Of a stretch of DNA of 54,986 nucleotides, positions 27,276 to 35,483 are shown one piece after another. The stretch covers positions 1-54,986 of the forward strand of contig SVDX01000016.1 of NCBI GenBank assembly GCA_015057605.1. The letters are read 5' to 3'. Every line of letters starts with the position of its first letter. Position 1 is the first letter of the stretch. The notes under the pieces are model-generated. The model was not told where the DNA came from. It worked only from the letters and a program-made list of their open reading frames with translations, and did no database searches. Both the position numbers and the translations under genes were made by a program. Source of the DNA: Lachnospira sp. GTDB taxonomy: Bacteria > Bacillota > Clostridia > Lachnospirales > Lachnospiraceae.

Positions 27276-28086
27276 TACAATTGTTGAAATGTTTTCATAC
27301 CCATTTATGGTGCGTGCTATTGTAGCAGGTATTTTAGTGTCACTTTGTGCGGCGCTTCTTGGAACAAGTCTTGTGTTAAAGAGATATTCGATGATAGGTG
27401 ACGGCCTGTCACATGTAGGATTTGCAGCACTTGCGATAGCATATGCAGCTAATTTAGCACCTTTAGTAGTGGCAATTCCGATATGTATAGTGGCTGCATT
27501 TTTACTTCTTAGAATGAATGAAAACAGCAGATTAAATGGTGATGCAGCAACAGCTCTTATGTGCAGTGGTGCACTTGCAACGGGCGTTATGGTTGTGTCT
27601 CTTACATCAGGTATGAATACAGATGTTACAAGCTATATGTTTGGTAGCATTTTAGCGATGAGCAAAACAGACGTAATTATATCTATTGTACTTGCAATCG
27701 TTGTTATTGTTATGTTTGTGTTATTTTATCCAAGAATATTTGCGGTAACATTTGATGAAAGCTTTGCAAAAGCAACAGGCACAAGGGCTAATCTCTACAA
27801 TATGGTTATAGCTATGCTTACGGCGATAACTGTTGTTATAGGTATGCGTATGATAGGGACACTTTTAATTTCAAGTCTTATAATATTCCCATCCCTTAGT
27901 GCAATGCGCATTTGCAAAAAATATAAAAGCGTAATAATTTCTTCAGTTATTATATCAGTGCTTTGTTTTATGGTAGGAATAACGGTATCATATGCTTATT
28001 CAACACCATCGGGTGCAAGTATTGTAATGGCAAATATCGTGGTTTTCATAGTTATGTGTATAGTAGAAAAGGTGCGTGAAAGATGA
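27268..28086 (+). CDS. znuB: Zinc ABC transporter permease
   Basis: This 272-aa integral membrane permease of the ZnuB/MntB family has about eight helices. Family stretches include AALLGTSLVLKRYSMIGDGLSHVGFAA near residues 28-52 and GTLLISSLIIFPSLSAMRI near 200. ATG 27268 is preferred to an upstream GTG because AGGGGGTGG lies just upstream. The ATGA overlap with bioY implies translational coupling. Confidence 0.94.
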   Translation: MFDTIVEMFSYPFMVRAIVAGILVSLCAALLGTSLVLKRYSMIGDGLSHVGFAALAIAYAANLAPLVVAIPICIVAAFLLLRMNENSRLNGDAATALMCSGALATGVMVVSLTSGMNTDVTSYMFGSILAMSKTDVIISIVLAIVVIVMFVLFYPRIFAVTFDESFAKATGTRANLYNMVIAMLTAITVVIGMRMIGTLLISSLIIFPSLSAMRICKKYKSVIISSVIISVLCFMVGITVSYAYSTPSGASIVMANIVVFIVMCIVEKVRER

Positions 28087-28622
28087 AATCTAAGGATATG
28101 ATAATGTGCTCATTTTTTACAGTACTTATAGTAGTGGGTGCATTTGTAAGACTACCGATTTTGGTAATTCCTTTTACCTTGCAAACTTTATTTGTACTAT
28201 TATCAGCTATGCTACTTGGTAAAAAAGCAGCTATAAGCTCATTTGTATATATGCTTCTTGGGCTTGTAGGACTTCCGATATTTTCAGAGGGCGGTGGAAT
28301 ATGGTACATTGCCAAGCCGACTTTTGGTTATATAATAGGATTTATTTTGGGTAGCTTTGTTACAGGACTTATTGTAGAAAAAATGAAAAAGAAAAGTTTT
28401 TCAAAGCTTTTTGTAGCAGGCATAATAGGTCTGGTATGTATATATGTTGTAGGAATGGCATATTTTGCAGGTGTGACAAAGATAGTACTTGGAAATGAAA
28501 TAGATATTATATACATACTTAAATACGGACTTTTAGCTACCTTACCGGGAGATTTGGTATTGTGTGTGTTAGCGGTAGTTATAGGTAAGAAAGTGAGAAA
28601 TAGATTTGGAATTTTTAAGTGA
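28083..28622 (+). CDS. bioY: Biotin transporter BioY
   Basis: This 179-aa, six-helix substrate-binding (S) component of a biotin ECF transporter shows the typical GAFVRLPILVIPFTLQTLFVLLSAMLLGKKAAISSFVYMLLGLVGLPIFSEGGG beginning and the ATLPGDL motif near the C-terminus. No energising EcfA/T genes are adjacent, so it would use a shared module or work alone. Its position at the end of the zinc operon may reflect simple cotranscription; no link between biotin and zinc is evident. Confidence 0.95.
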   Translation: MKSKDMIMCSFFTVLIVVGAFVRLPILVIPFTLQTLFVLLSAMLLGKKAAISSFVYMLLGLVGLPIFSEGGGIWYIAKPTFGYIIGFILGSFVTGLIVEKMKKKSFSKLFVAGIIGLVCIYVVGMAYFAGVTKIVLGNEIDIIYILKYGLLATLPGDLVLCVLAVVIGKKVRNRFGIFK

Positions 28623-29046
28623 TGTAGATTTGGATAAAGAGAAATTAGATAGTAGTGACAAAAAGTGCAGGATAATTGGAATTTGGGTAAAAAAGACAAA
28701 AGATAAATATGTGTTAAGACAAACCAATAAAGAGTATTATTATAAACTGAATGAATTACAATCAAAAATAAATTCTGGAAATCTGTTAACTGCTCCCATA
28801 CACTTTAAAGATGTTGGAATAGGTGGCGGAGAGCGCTATATTATATCTGGAAGCAATCAAAAAGAAAAAGTTTTATCTATGATAGGATATACATATGAAA
28901 TACGTTTGATATATGGAAATAAGGCGATTGTTGGTAAGCTATCTTCAATCAGCGAAAATGGCGAATGTATAGGGATAACTACAGAGGATGGTTACTATTT
29001 AAGATGTACATTAAAGAATTGTGATATAGAAATTCTAAATGATTAA
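28606..29046 (+). CDS. Hypothetical protein
   Basis: This frame of about 146 aa starts with TTG codons (28606 or 28630) and no early ATG. The ribosome binding site is weak (GTGAGAAA or AAGTGA), so the 5' end is uncertain and may be truncated. The predicted product is soluble and beta-rich (KKCRIIGIWVKKTKDKYVLR, GGGERYIISG, YEIRLIYGNKAIVGKLSSI). No family is recognised. It overlaps the bioY end and is followed 11 nt later by a methyltransferase, opening an accessory gene block. Confidence 0.6.
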   Translation: MEFLSDVDLDKEKLDSSDKKCRIIGIWVKKTKDKYVLRQTNKEYYYKLNELQSKINSGNLLTAPIHFKDVGIGGGERYIISGSNQKEKVLSMIGYTYEIRLIYGNKAIVGKLSSISENGECIGITTEDGYYLRCTLKNCDIEILND

Positions 29047-29057
29047 AGAGGTGCCCT

Positions 29058-29657
29058 ATGGCAGATAATGAAAATACATGGGATAAGCTATTAAAAATAA
29101 AAACAACGGGTAGGGATGACTCTAATTCAGATCAATATAACTACCCATACGAGCCTACACCGTATAGTGTATTGGAACGGTTGGCAAATAGTGGTCTAAT
29201 TGGTAAAAAAGATGTAGTTTTAGACTATGGTTGTGGTAAAGGTCGTGTAGACTTCTTTTTATCGTACCAGACAAAAGCTAACACTATAGGTATTGAATAC
29301 GATGAGCGCATTTTTAAGACAGCACTGGATAATCATGAAAATGCCATTTCGAAAGCAAAGGTGACATTTGTACTTGCAAAAGCGCAGGAATATCGAGTGC
29401 CATCAGAGGTTAACAGATGCTACTTTTTTAATCCATTTTCCGTGGAAATACTTAGTAAGGTTATTACAAGAATAAAAGAAGCGTACTATGAAAATCCAAG
29501 AGAAGTGCTATTATTTTTTTATTATCCTTCTGTTGAGTACATAGTATATCTTATGACATTAGATGAATTGGAATTTTATGATGAGATAGAATGTGAAGAT
29601 TTGTTTGAAGGAAATGATTCAAGAGAAAGAATTATGATTTTTAAGTTTAATGGTTAA
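29058..29657 (+). CDS. Class I SAM-dependent methyltransferase
   Basis: This 199-aa protein has the SAM-binding motif I VVLDYGCGKGRVDFFL (about 52-67), an acidic residue in motif II (IGIEYDE) and a post-core YFFNPFS (about 121-127) of the kind seen in small, uncharacterised methyltransferases. The N-terminal extension (about 45 aa) may help recognise the substrate, which is unknown. AAAGAGGTG precedes the ATG. It is part of the 28.6-32.4 kb accessory run. Confidence 0.85.
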   Translation: MADNENTWDKLLKIKTTGRDDSNSDQYNYPYEPTPYSVLERLANSGLIGKKDVVLDYGCGKGRVDFFLSYQTKANTIGIEYDERIFKTALDNHENAISKAKVTFVLAKAQEYRVPSEVNRCYFFNPFSVEILSKVITRIKEAYYENPREVLLFFYYPSVEYIVYLMTLDELEFYDEIECEDLFEGNDSRERIMIFKFNG

Positions 29658-29680
29658 AATAAGCTAAAAGGAGAAAATTT

Positions 29681-30103
29681 ATGTCAGTATTTGATAACAA
29701 AGAATTTGAAAAATATGAGCTTGAAGCTAAAGAAAAATGGGGAAAAACAGCTGCGTATGATGAATACATAGAAAAAACAAAACATTATTCAAAGGATAAT
29801 TGGAATAATCTTGCTGATGGAATGAATAACATTCTCTCAGAGTTTGCAATGTGTATGAAAAATGGAGAATCATTTGATTCAGATGCTACACAGAATCTTG
29901 TAAAAACACTGCAAAATCATATAACTAATAATTATTATAACTGTACGGATGAAATATTAGCGGGTTTAGGCAAGATGTATGTTGCAGATGAACGTTTTAA
30001 GAACAATATAGATAAGCATGCTGATGGTACAGCAGAGTATATTAGTAAAGCGATAGAAGCATATTGTTCAAAAGTGGCTTTGCATAGCGAAACAGAAAGA
30101 TAA
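29681..30103 (+). CDS. Stand-alone TipAS antibiotic-recognition domain protein
   Basis: This 140-aa protein matches the C-terminal ligand-binding domain of TipA: YELEAKEKWGKTAAYDEYIEKTKHYSKDNW, then an all-helical core ending in IDKHADGTAEYISKAIEAYC. TipAS-type domains sequester thiopeptide antibiotics. The usual N-terminal MerR DNA-binding half is absent, so this form could only bind drug, not regulate directly. AAAAGGAG precedes the ATG by 8 nt. The neighbours (methyltransferase, hydrolase) would fit drug detoxification, but this is inference. Confidence 0.85.
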   Translation: MSVFDNKEFEKYELEAKEKWGKTAAYDEYIEKTKHYSKDNWNNLADGMNNILSEFAMCMKNGESFDSDATQNLVKTLQNHITNNYYNCTDEILAGLGKMYVADERFKNNIDKHADGTAEYISKAIEAYCSKVALHSETER

Positions 30104-30127
30104 ACTTGAATTTGTGGAGATATTATT

Positions 30128-30957
30128 ATGGATAAACTTTTGAAATGTAAAGGCAAACTTATTAATGTAGATGGGCATAATATTCATGTGTATATTCTTG
30201 GAGATATAGCTAATCCGAAGATTGTTCTTATGTCAGGTTCAGGAACGGTTGCTCCTGTGTATGATTTTAAAATTCTGTATGAAAAGTTATCAAAAAATTT
30301 CAGAGTAATTGTAATGGAAAAGTTCGGTTACGGATATTCAGATATTTTTGATTCACCTGCAGATATAGATACACTTATTTCAACACAGAAGAAAGCACTT
30401 GAAATTATCGGAGAAAATGGACCATATATTTTAATGCCACATTCCATGTCAGGTGTGGAAGCATTAAGATGGGCACAATTGTATCCTAATGACGTAGTGG
30501 CAATAATCGGGAATGATATGTGCACACCTTTGACTTATAGTGTGTGGACTAATGAAAAGGTTGAAAAGAAGATAAAACTGATGAGGTTTGCAACAAAATA
30601 TCACCTAAAAAAATGTTATGTCCTATAAGTAATAAAAGTTTAACTAAATCTGAAATTAAGCAACACAAGCTGTTGAGAAAAAGAAATGCTTTTAATATTT
30701 GCTGTATCAATGAATCAAAAGAAATATTAAGAAGTGTGAACGTTTTGAAAAAAGCAGGATATCCGAAATGTCCAATATTATTGTTTTCATCAAGTGGAAA
30801 ACAGACTCAAGAATATTGGACTAATGCTCAAAAAGAATTTGCAACGTTATTAAACGCAACGTTGATAAGTTATGATTGTGGTCATTATATTCACCATTTC
30901 AAAAGTGATGAGATGAGTAAAGAAATTGTCAAATTTGTAAAAACATTAGATAGATAA
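30128..30957 (+). pseudogene. Alpha/beta hydrolase interrupted by a frameshift at an A7 tract
   Basis: The first frame (30128-30628) carries VLMSGSGTVAPVYDF, VMEKFGYGYSD and the nucleophile elbow MPHSMSGVEALRWA. It stops soon after reading CTA AAA AAA. The second frame (from ATG 30613 to 30957) supplies the missing C-terminal half, with CPILLFSSSG and the catalytic-His region YDCGHYIHH. The two join by a single -1 shift at A AAA AAA, giving a hydrolase of about 276 aa, which is normal length. It may be a true pseudogene, slip-mediated expression, a phase-variable tract or a sequencing error. It follows the TipAS gene by 24 nt. Confidence 0.8.
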
Positions 30958-31026
30958 ATTTGAATTTGTGCATGAGTTACTATGTGTAATCTTGAATATA
31001 TATGAAGAAGATTGGAGGGATTCATA

Positions 31027-31890
31027 GTGAAAGAATTAAATGCGAAAGAATACAAACGCTTTGAAGATATTAAACAAATTAGACCGGATGGAACAGAGTA
31101 TTGGTCTGCAAGAGAACTTGCACCAGCATTAGAGTATACTAAATGGGAAAATTTTCATAAAGTAATAAGGCGGGCAATGTTGGCTTGTGAAAACAGTGGA
31201 AGAAGTGTAGAGGAATGTTTTCCCGAGGTTAGGAAAACATCAAATATGCCCAAAGGTGGCACAAAGCAGATGGTTGATTATGAACTAACCAGATATGCAT
31301 GCTATCTGATTGTGCAAAATGGTGATCCGAGAAAAGAAGTAATTGCATTAGGGCAAACATATTTTGCAATCCAAACATATAGGCAAGAAGTGGCAGACCA
31401 TTTCAATGAATTAGATGAAGATAGAAGGCGTTTGGTTGTACGCGGAGATATTAAACAGTGGAATCAAATGCTTGCGGAGACTGCACATAATGCCGGGGTA
31501 ATTACGAATGAAGAATTTGCTATTTTTCAGAATGCGGGCTATATGGGATTGTATGGTGGTTTAGATGTTGATGATATTCACAAGAGAAAGCATCTTGAGG
31601 TCGGTCATAAGATACTTGATTATATGGGCAGTACAGAGTTGATTGCAAATCTTTTCCGTATTTCACAGACAGAAGAAAAGTTGAGGAAGGATGAAGTCGA
31701 TAATGCAAAAGTAGCCACTTCCATTCACTATTCTGTTGGAAGAGAAGTGCGTAGTGCTATAGAAAAAATAGGTGGCACTATGCCGGAGGATTTACCGACA
31801 CCTGAGAAAAGCATACAAGAAATTGAAAAAGAGCAGATGGCACGATTAAAGGCAAAAGCGAAAGCAGGAAAATTGATGCTTGATGAGTAG
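31027..31890 (+). CDS. dinD: DinD-like DNA-damage-inducible protein
   Basis: This 287-aa protein starts at GTG 31027, with GGAGGG 7 nt upstream. It matches DinD along its length: the BRO-N/antirepressor-like N-terminus (YWSARELAPALEYTKWENFHKVIRRAM), then GGTKQMVDYELTRYACYLIVQNGDPRKEVIALGQTYFAIQTYRQE, GYMGLYGGLDVDDIH and a basic C-terminal tail. In Escherichia coli DinD is SOS-induced and binds RecA filaments. I found no clear GAAC-N4-GTTC LexA box upstream. Genes of this family are often on mobile DNA. Confidence 0.9.
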   Translation: MKELNAKEYKRFEDIKQIRPDGTEYWSARELAPALEYTKWENFHKVIRRAMLACENSGRSVEECFPEVRKTSNMPKGGTKQMVDYELTRYACYLIVQNGDPRKEVIALGQTYFAIQTYRQEVADHFNELDEDRRRLVVRGDIKQWNQMLAETAHNAGVITNEEFAIFQNAGYMGLYGGLDVDDIHKRKHLEVGHKILDYMGSTELIANLFRISQTEEKLRKDEVDNAKVATSIHYSVGREVRSAIEKIGGTMPEDLPTPEKSIQEIEKEQMARLKAKAKAGKLMLDE

Positions 31891-31904
31891 AAAGGGATAA
31901 CAAA

Positions 31905-32447
31905 GTGTATAGTATTAAAGAATTGTATAAAGACATAGAGGTCCTTGCAGGTATTTTAGAGGAAAACAAAGTTGATGCCTTTAGATTTACGGCTGGCATT
32001 GAACAAGAGTTGATAGAACGTTGGGAGCGTGAGAATGTTTCAATGTTGCCACAAGGATACAAGGAGTTTATTGGCTTATGTAATGGTTTTAGGTATTGTG
32101 GAACAGAGGTGTTTCCATTAGAAAGAGTAGAAGTTCTTTCAGCACCTGATGAGTTTGAAGGGTATTATTGTATTGGAACGTATATAGGTGATGGTTCTTT
32201 AATGCTTTCGGATAGGAATGGAAAATGTTATTATGGGGACCATGCATTTGGAATAAAAGAAGTTGAATTCGAGACATTTGTTCAGGATGATATTTTAAGG
32301 CACATAAAAGAAGTATTTGTAGATAATAATATGGAAATTCCTGAGAATATTTATACAAGAGAATCGAAAAAAGAGAAACCTATTCTTTCACATAATCGAT
32401 ATTTGGAAATATTGGAAAAGATAAAAGCAGAAAAGGAAAAAGAGTAA
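31905..32447 (+). CDS. SMI1/KNR4-family protein
   Basis: This 180-aa protein starts at GTG, 14 nt after the dinD-like stop, with AAAGGGATA as ribosome binding site. The core ERENVSMLPQGYKEFIGLCNGFRYCGTEVFPLERV is the SMI1/KNR4 (SUKH-1) pattern. It is followed by IGTYIGDGSLMLSDRNGKCYYGDHAFG and a charged C-terminal helix. SUKH proteins are often immunity proteins of polymorphic toxin systems, but no toxin gene is visible here. It could be an orphan immunity gene or a regulatory protein. Confidence 0.82.
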   Translation: MYSIKELYKDIEVLAGILEENKVDAFRFTAGIEQELIERWERENVSMLPQGYKEFIGLCNGFRYCGTEVFPLERVEVLSAPDEFEGYYCIGTYIGDGSLMLSDRNGKCYYGDHAFGIKEVEFETFVQDDILRHIKEVFVDNNMEIPENIYTRESKKEKPILSHNRYLEILEKIKAEKEKE

Positions 32448-32491
32448 CGGAAACTTTCAGTTTGATGGAGCGTCAAATTCCAATATATCTA

Positions 32492-32546
32492 TTATATAAA
32501 AGTATAACCCGTGAAGAATTTCTTCACGGGTTATACTTTTATATAA
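32492..32546. terminator. Long bidirectional terminator palindrome
   Basis: An almost perfect palindrome surrounds AGTATAACCCGTGAAG and its complement (32501-32537, small loop AATTT). It is flanked by ATATAAAA on the left and TTTTATAT on the right, giving T-runs on both strands. It separates the convergent SMI1 and deacetylase genes. Confidence 0.92.
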
Positions 32547-32581
32547 CTATTCACATGTATCGTCGTACGATTTTAAGTTGC

Positions 32582-33556
32582 TTAGTAATACTTTCCAAAC
32601 TCATAACCTTTAGCTCTTGCGTTGTCAATAAACTGTGCTAGAGCATTTGTGTTACTTTCTGAAACTGCATGGAGAAGATAAATAGCTCCATTGTGTAATT
32701 CACCTGTTGTGCGATCAAGAGTTGTCTGTACTGAAGGCTGATTGTCAACATACCAGTCAGCATGTGCAAAACTCCAGAATACGCTACGATAGCCTAAGCT
32801 ATCTAATATAGCAAATGAACGTTCGCTATATATTCCAGCAGGGTGTCTAAATAACTTCATTTCATATCCGAAATTTGTTAAAACATAATTGTGAAGCTTC
32901 ATTACATCATCAATGTGTCCCTGTGTACTAAGGCTTGGCATACCCTTTGCAGGATGCTTACAGCTGTGGTTACCGATAATGTGACCTTCGGCAATCATTC
33001 TTCTCACAAGCTCAGGTTCTCTTGTTGCAAAATCAAGAGTAACAAAAAATACAGCCTTAACATTCTTTTCTTTTAGAGTATCTAAAATCTTGCCTGAAAA
33101 TCCATTTTCATAGCCTTCATCAAATGTAAGGTAAATAACCTTATCATTACCCTTTATAAAGTCAGCATATTGTCCGTACTGCTCTTGAAAATTAACGGCT
33201 GAGATAGGTTGTCCAAGTTCGTTGCGCTGTCCACGAGAATACCAAAAGGAAATACTTTCATTAGTGATTGATGAAAAATCGGTGTTTTCAGATTGAGTAG
33301 GTCCTTGAGTAGGTGGTTGTGTAGGCGATTGTGTAGGAGCCTGTGTAGGAGCGTCTGTAGGCTTTTGAGTAGGAGCATCAGTAGGTCCTTGAGTAGGCTC
33401 ATTTGTTGTAGGTTCACTTGTAGGCTGTGTTGCATTAGTCTGTTCCTGATTAGATGTACTTGCAGGTGGAATTACGTTGGAATCGTTCCTCTTACAGGCC
33501 GTGCAGGCTACAAGCATTATTATTATAAGCGAAATATAAATTTTAAAATGTTTCAT
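32582..33556 (-). CDS. PdaA-like polysaccharide deacetylase lipoprotein
   Basis: This 324-aa NodB-family deacetylase probably acts on peptidoglycan. The N-terminus has a lipoprotein-like signal with Cys at ACTAC (about Cys21). About 70 residues of low complexity follow, including nine PTxx units. The catalytic domain (about 135-320) contains VIYLTFDEGYENG (motif 1), HIIGNHSCKHPAKG (motif 2, metal His pair), LFRHPAGIYS (motif 3) and IYLLHAVSESN (motif 5). TFDEGYENG is the variant of PdaA-type enzymes involved in muramic delta-lactam formation in spores. It stands alone on the minus strand. Confidence 0.9.
   Translation of the reverse strand: MKHFKIYISLIIIMLVACTACKRNDSNVIPPASTSNQEQTNATQPTSEPTTNEPTQGPTDAPTQKPTDAPTQAPTQSPTQPPTQGPTQSENTDFSSITNESISFWYSRGQRNELGQPISAVNFQEQYGQYADFIKGNDKVIYLTFDEGYENGFSGKILDTLKEKNVKAVFFVTLDFATREPELVRRMIAEGHIIGNHSCKHPAKGMPSLSTQGHIDDVMKLHNYVLTNFGYEMKLFRHPAGIYSERSFAILDSLGYRSVFWSFAHADWYVDNQPSVQTTLDRTTGELHNGAIYLLHAVSESNTNALAQFIDNARAKGYEFGKYY
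33300..33400 (-). repeat. 12-bp tandem repeats coding PTxx linker
   Basis: Imperfect 12-bp units (plus-strand core GTAGG) encode nine consecutive Pro-Thr-x-x tetrapeptides of the deacetylase linker. Such tandem repeats can change copy number by slippage and would lengthen or shorten the wall-spanning spacer in steps of four residues. Confidence 0.85.
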
Positions 33557-33664
33557 ACGCTATATCCTCCAAAAAACTTCTTTTATGATATTACCACAAT
33601 AAAAATGTAAATGCAATAATTCATAAATAATGTTATAATGAAAAAATAGGAAGGATGAGTGCTT

Positions 33665-34282
33665 ATGAATAAAATAATGATATTGGAAGATGACGAGAAT
33701 ATTAGGAATAATCTTATAGAGCTTTTAAGCAATAAAGGCTATGCTGTAAGCGGTGCTAAAAATGTAAAAGAGGCAAAAGAACAGATTGACAATGCAAGTT
33801 TTGATTTGTATTTGCTGGATGTTATTTTGCCGGATGGTGATGGCTTTGAGGTATGTGAATATATTAGAATGATAAAAACAGAACCGATTATATTTCTTAC
33901 TTCGGTGGATGATGAAGCAAGCATAGAAAAGGGCCTTAATATAGGTGGAGACGATTATGTCGTTAAGCCATTTCGTATGTCGGAGCTTAATGCGCGTATC
34001 TTAGCAAACTTGCGAAGAGCACAGTTAAATGATAAAGTTAGCGATGATACATATACATTTCCAGATAATTTGACAGCAATAGAACGTGAACTTATGGAAA
34101 TTTTTGTGGCTAACAAAGGTCTTATATTAAAGAGAGAAACCTTGCTTGAACGTTTGTGGGATGATAAAGGGAATTTTGTTGAAGATAATACACTAACAGT
34201 AGTTATAAGTAGAATGAAGAATAAGATAACAAAAGGAAAAATAGAAACAATAAGAGGTATTGGATATCGTTTTGAGGTATAG
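33665..34282 (+). CDS. OmpR-family response regulator
   Basis: This 205-aa regulator starts at ATG 33665, with AAGGA 9 nt upstream; GTG 33659 is too close to that site. The receiver domain (about 1-115) has MILEDDENI, phospho-acceptor Asp in LYLLDVILPDGDGFE and Lys in DDYVVKPFRM. The winged-helix DNA-binding domain includes LLERLWDDKGNFVEDNTLTVVISRMKNKI and ends RGIGYRFEV. The kinase and ABC transporter genes follow. The direct repeat at 35417-35437 is a likely binding site. Confidence 0.93.
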   Translation: MNKIMILEDDENIRNNLIELLSNKGYAVSGAKNVKEAKEQIDNASFDLYLLDVILPDGDGFEVCEYIRMIKTEPIIFLTSVDDEASIEKGLNIGGDDYVVKPFRMSELNARILANLRRAQLNDKVSDDTYTFPDNLTAIERELMEIFVANKGLILKRETLLERLWDDKGNFVEDNTLTVVISRMKNKITKGKIETIRGIGYRFEV

Positions 34283-34285
34283 CAC

Positions 34286-35413
34286 ATGGATAAAAAAATA
34301 GATGAATTAAAACAAAGATTATATACATTTTTTATATTTGCAACCATAACAGTTATTACAATAAGTATATTTTTGTTTGGCTATTACCAATTAAAAATAT
34401 TATCACTAATAGGTGGACTTTATGTAAAGGACAGTGAAGCCTGCAAGCTATTATTGCAGGAATATTTTGTGAACGAAATATCTAAAGAAAATATAGAATT
34501 ATTATTAGAAGCAGCTGAGACTAACAACTATGATAAGAGTGCGTTTAAACAATTGTTTTCAAATTACGAGATAAAGTTTATTTTGATATTGTTAGTAGTA
34601 ATATTTTTAATTATGACGGCTTTATTGATATGGACTATTGTAAAGATAAAGAAAACTAACATTGCAAAGGATATAGATGATATTGTAAGCGAAAATGAAG
34701 AACTAAAGAAAAGACTCAATGAAGAGGTTGTTTTTACGAAGAAAATTAATGCGCAGATGCAGGATTTTACGGAAAATATCGCGCATCAAGTAAAGACACC
34801 ACTTACAGCGATAACATTGGATTTAGAGATATTAAATGATAAGTTGCAGAAAAATGATGAGACAGTAGAGCATTGCTTTTACCATATTAAAAGAATGGAA
34901 GAGTTTGTGAGACGTTTATTAAATATAAGCAGGCTTGAAAGCGGTAAAACTGTATTTAGAAAAGAAAATATTGTTCTAAATGATATTATGAAGGACTCTG
35001 TTGTGGCAATAGGTGAAAAGGCAGATAAGGTGGTGCTTGACTTTAACGAGAAGGAGCATACACTTTTAGGTGATGCAGAGTGGTTAAAGGAATGTTTTAT
35101 TAATATAATTACGAATTCTTTAGATAAAGGAAATGTTTTTATTAATGTAGATACTGTAGGAGATAAATGTATTATACATATTGAAGACAATGGTAATGGT
35201 TTTGAAGATGATAAGGCAGAAAAAATATTTAACAGATTCGAAACGGAAAGGGATTCGAACACTTTCCATACCGGCATAGGCCTTAATTTGTCCAAGCTTA
35301 TTGTGGAAGCTCATTACGGAACAATTCAAGCGAAAAACTCGGATACATATGGTGGTGCATGCTTTAGAATTGTTATTCCTATATATATATTAAAAGAAAA
35401 ATCAAAAAAATGA
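34286..35413 (+). CDS. Sensor histidine kinase
   Basis: This 375-aa membrane kinase has two helices (about 13-33 and 93-117) flanking a short extracytoplasmic loop of about 60 residues. The H-box ENIAHQVKTPLTAITLDLEIL contains the phosphorylated His. The ATPase domain has the N-box FINIITNSLDKG, the G1 box HIEDNGNGFED and GIGLNLSKLIVEAHYG. Both the small sensor loop and the linkage to a transporter are common in antimicrobial-peptide-sensing systems. It starts 3 nt after the regulator stop. Confidence 0.93.
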   Translation: MDKKIDELKQRLYTFFIFATITVITISIFLFGYYQLKILSLIGGLYVKDSEACKLLLQEYFVNEISKENIELLLEAAETNNYDKSAFKQLFSNYEIKFILILLVVIFLIMTALLIWTIVKIKKTNIAKDIDDIVSENEELKKRLNEEVVFTKKINAQMQDFTENIAHQVKTPLTAITLDLEILNDKLQKNDETVEHCFYHIKRMEEFVRRLLNISRLESGKTVFRKENIVLNDIMKDSVVAIGEKADKVVLDFNEKEHTLLGDAEWLKECFINIITNSLDKGNVFINVDTVGDKCIIHIEDNGNGFEDDKAEKIFNRFETERDSNTFHTGIGLNLSKLIVEAHYGTIQAKNSDTYGGACFRIVIPIYILKEKSKK

Positions 35414-35416
35414 TTT

Positions 35417-35450
35417 TTGTAAGGTTATTGTAAGGTTCATATAGTAGAAT
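35417..35450 (+). promoter_or_regulatory. Promoter with 11-bp-spaced direct repeat before the ABC transporter
   Basis: Two copies of TTGTAAGGTT (35417-35426 and 35428-35437) repeat at exactly 11 bp, the spacing typical of OmpR-family dimers. The second copy covers the -35 region, and a -10-like TAGAAT (35445-35450) follows 7 bp later. The site lies between the kinase stop and the ABC ATPase start. This suits activation by the response regulator encoded upstream. Confidence 0.7.
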
Positions 35451-35483
35451 GAATTTACAATTAATTATGAAAGGATGACTAAT

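Noticed and set aside
30958-31026. LexA/SOS box upstream of the DinD-like gene
   Set aside because: No GAAC-N4-GTTC-like palindrome is present in the intergenic sequence.
32492-32546. Palindrome as an insertion-sequence end or attachment site
   Set aside because: It lies exactly between convergent stop codons with T-runs on both sides, and a bidirectional terminator explains it fully.
33293-33610. Plus-strand Arg/Ser/Cys-rich frame opposite the deacetylase linker
   Set aside because: It is the antisense reading of the PTxx tandem repeats and has no ribosome binding site or sensible composition.
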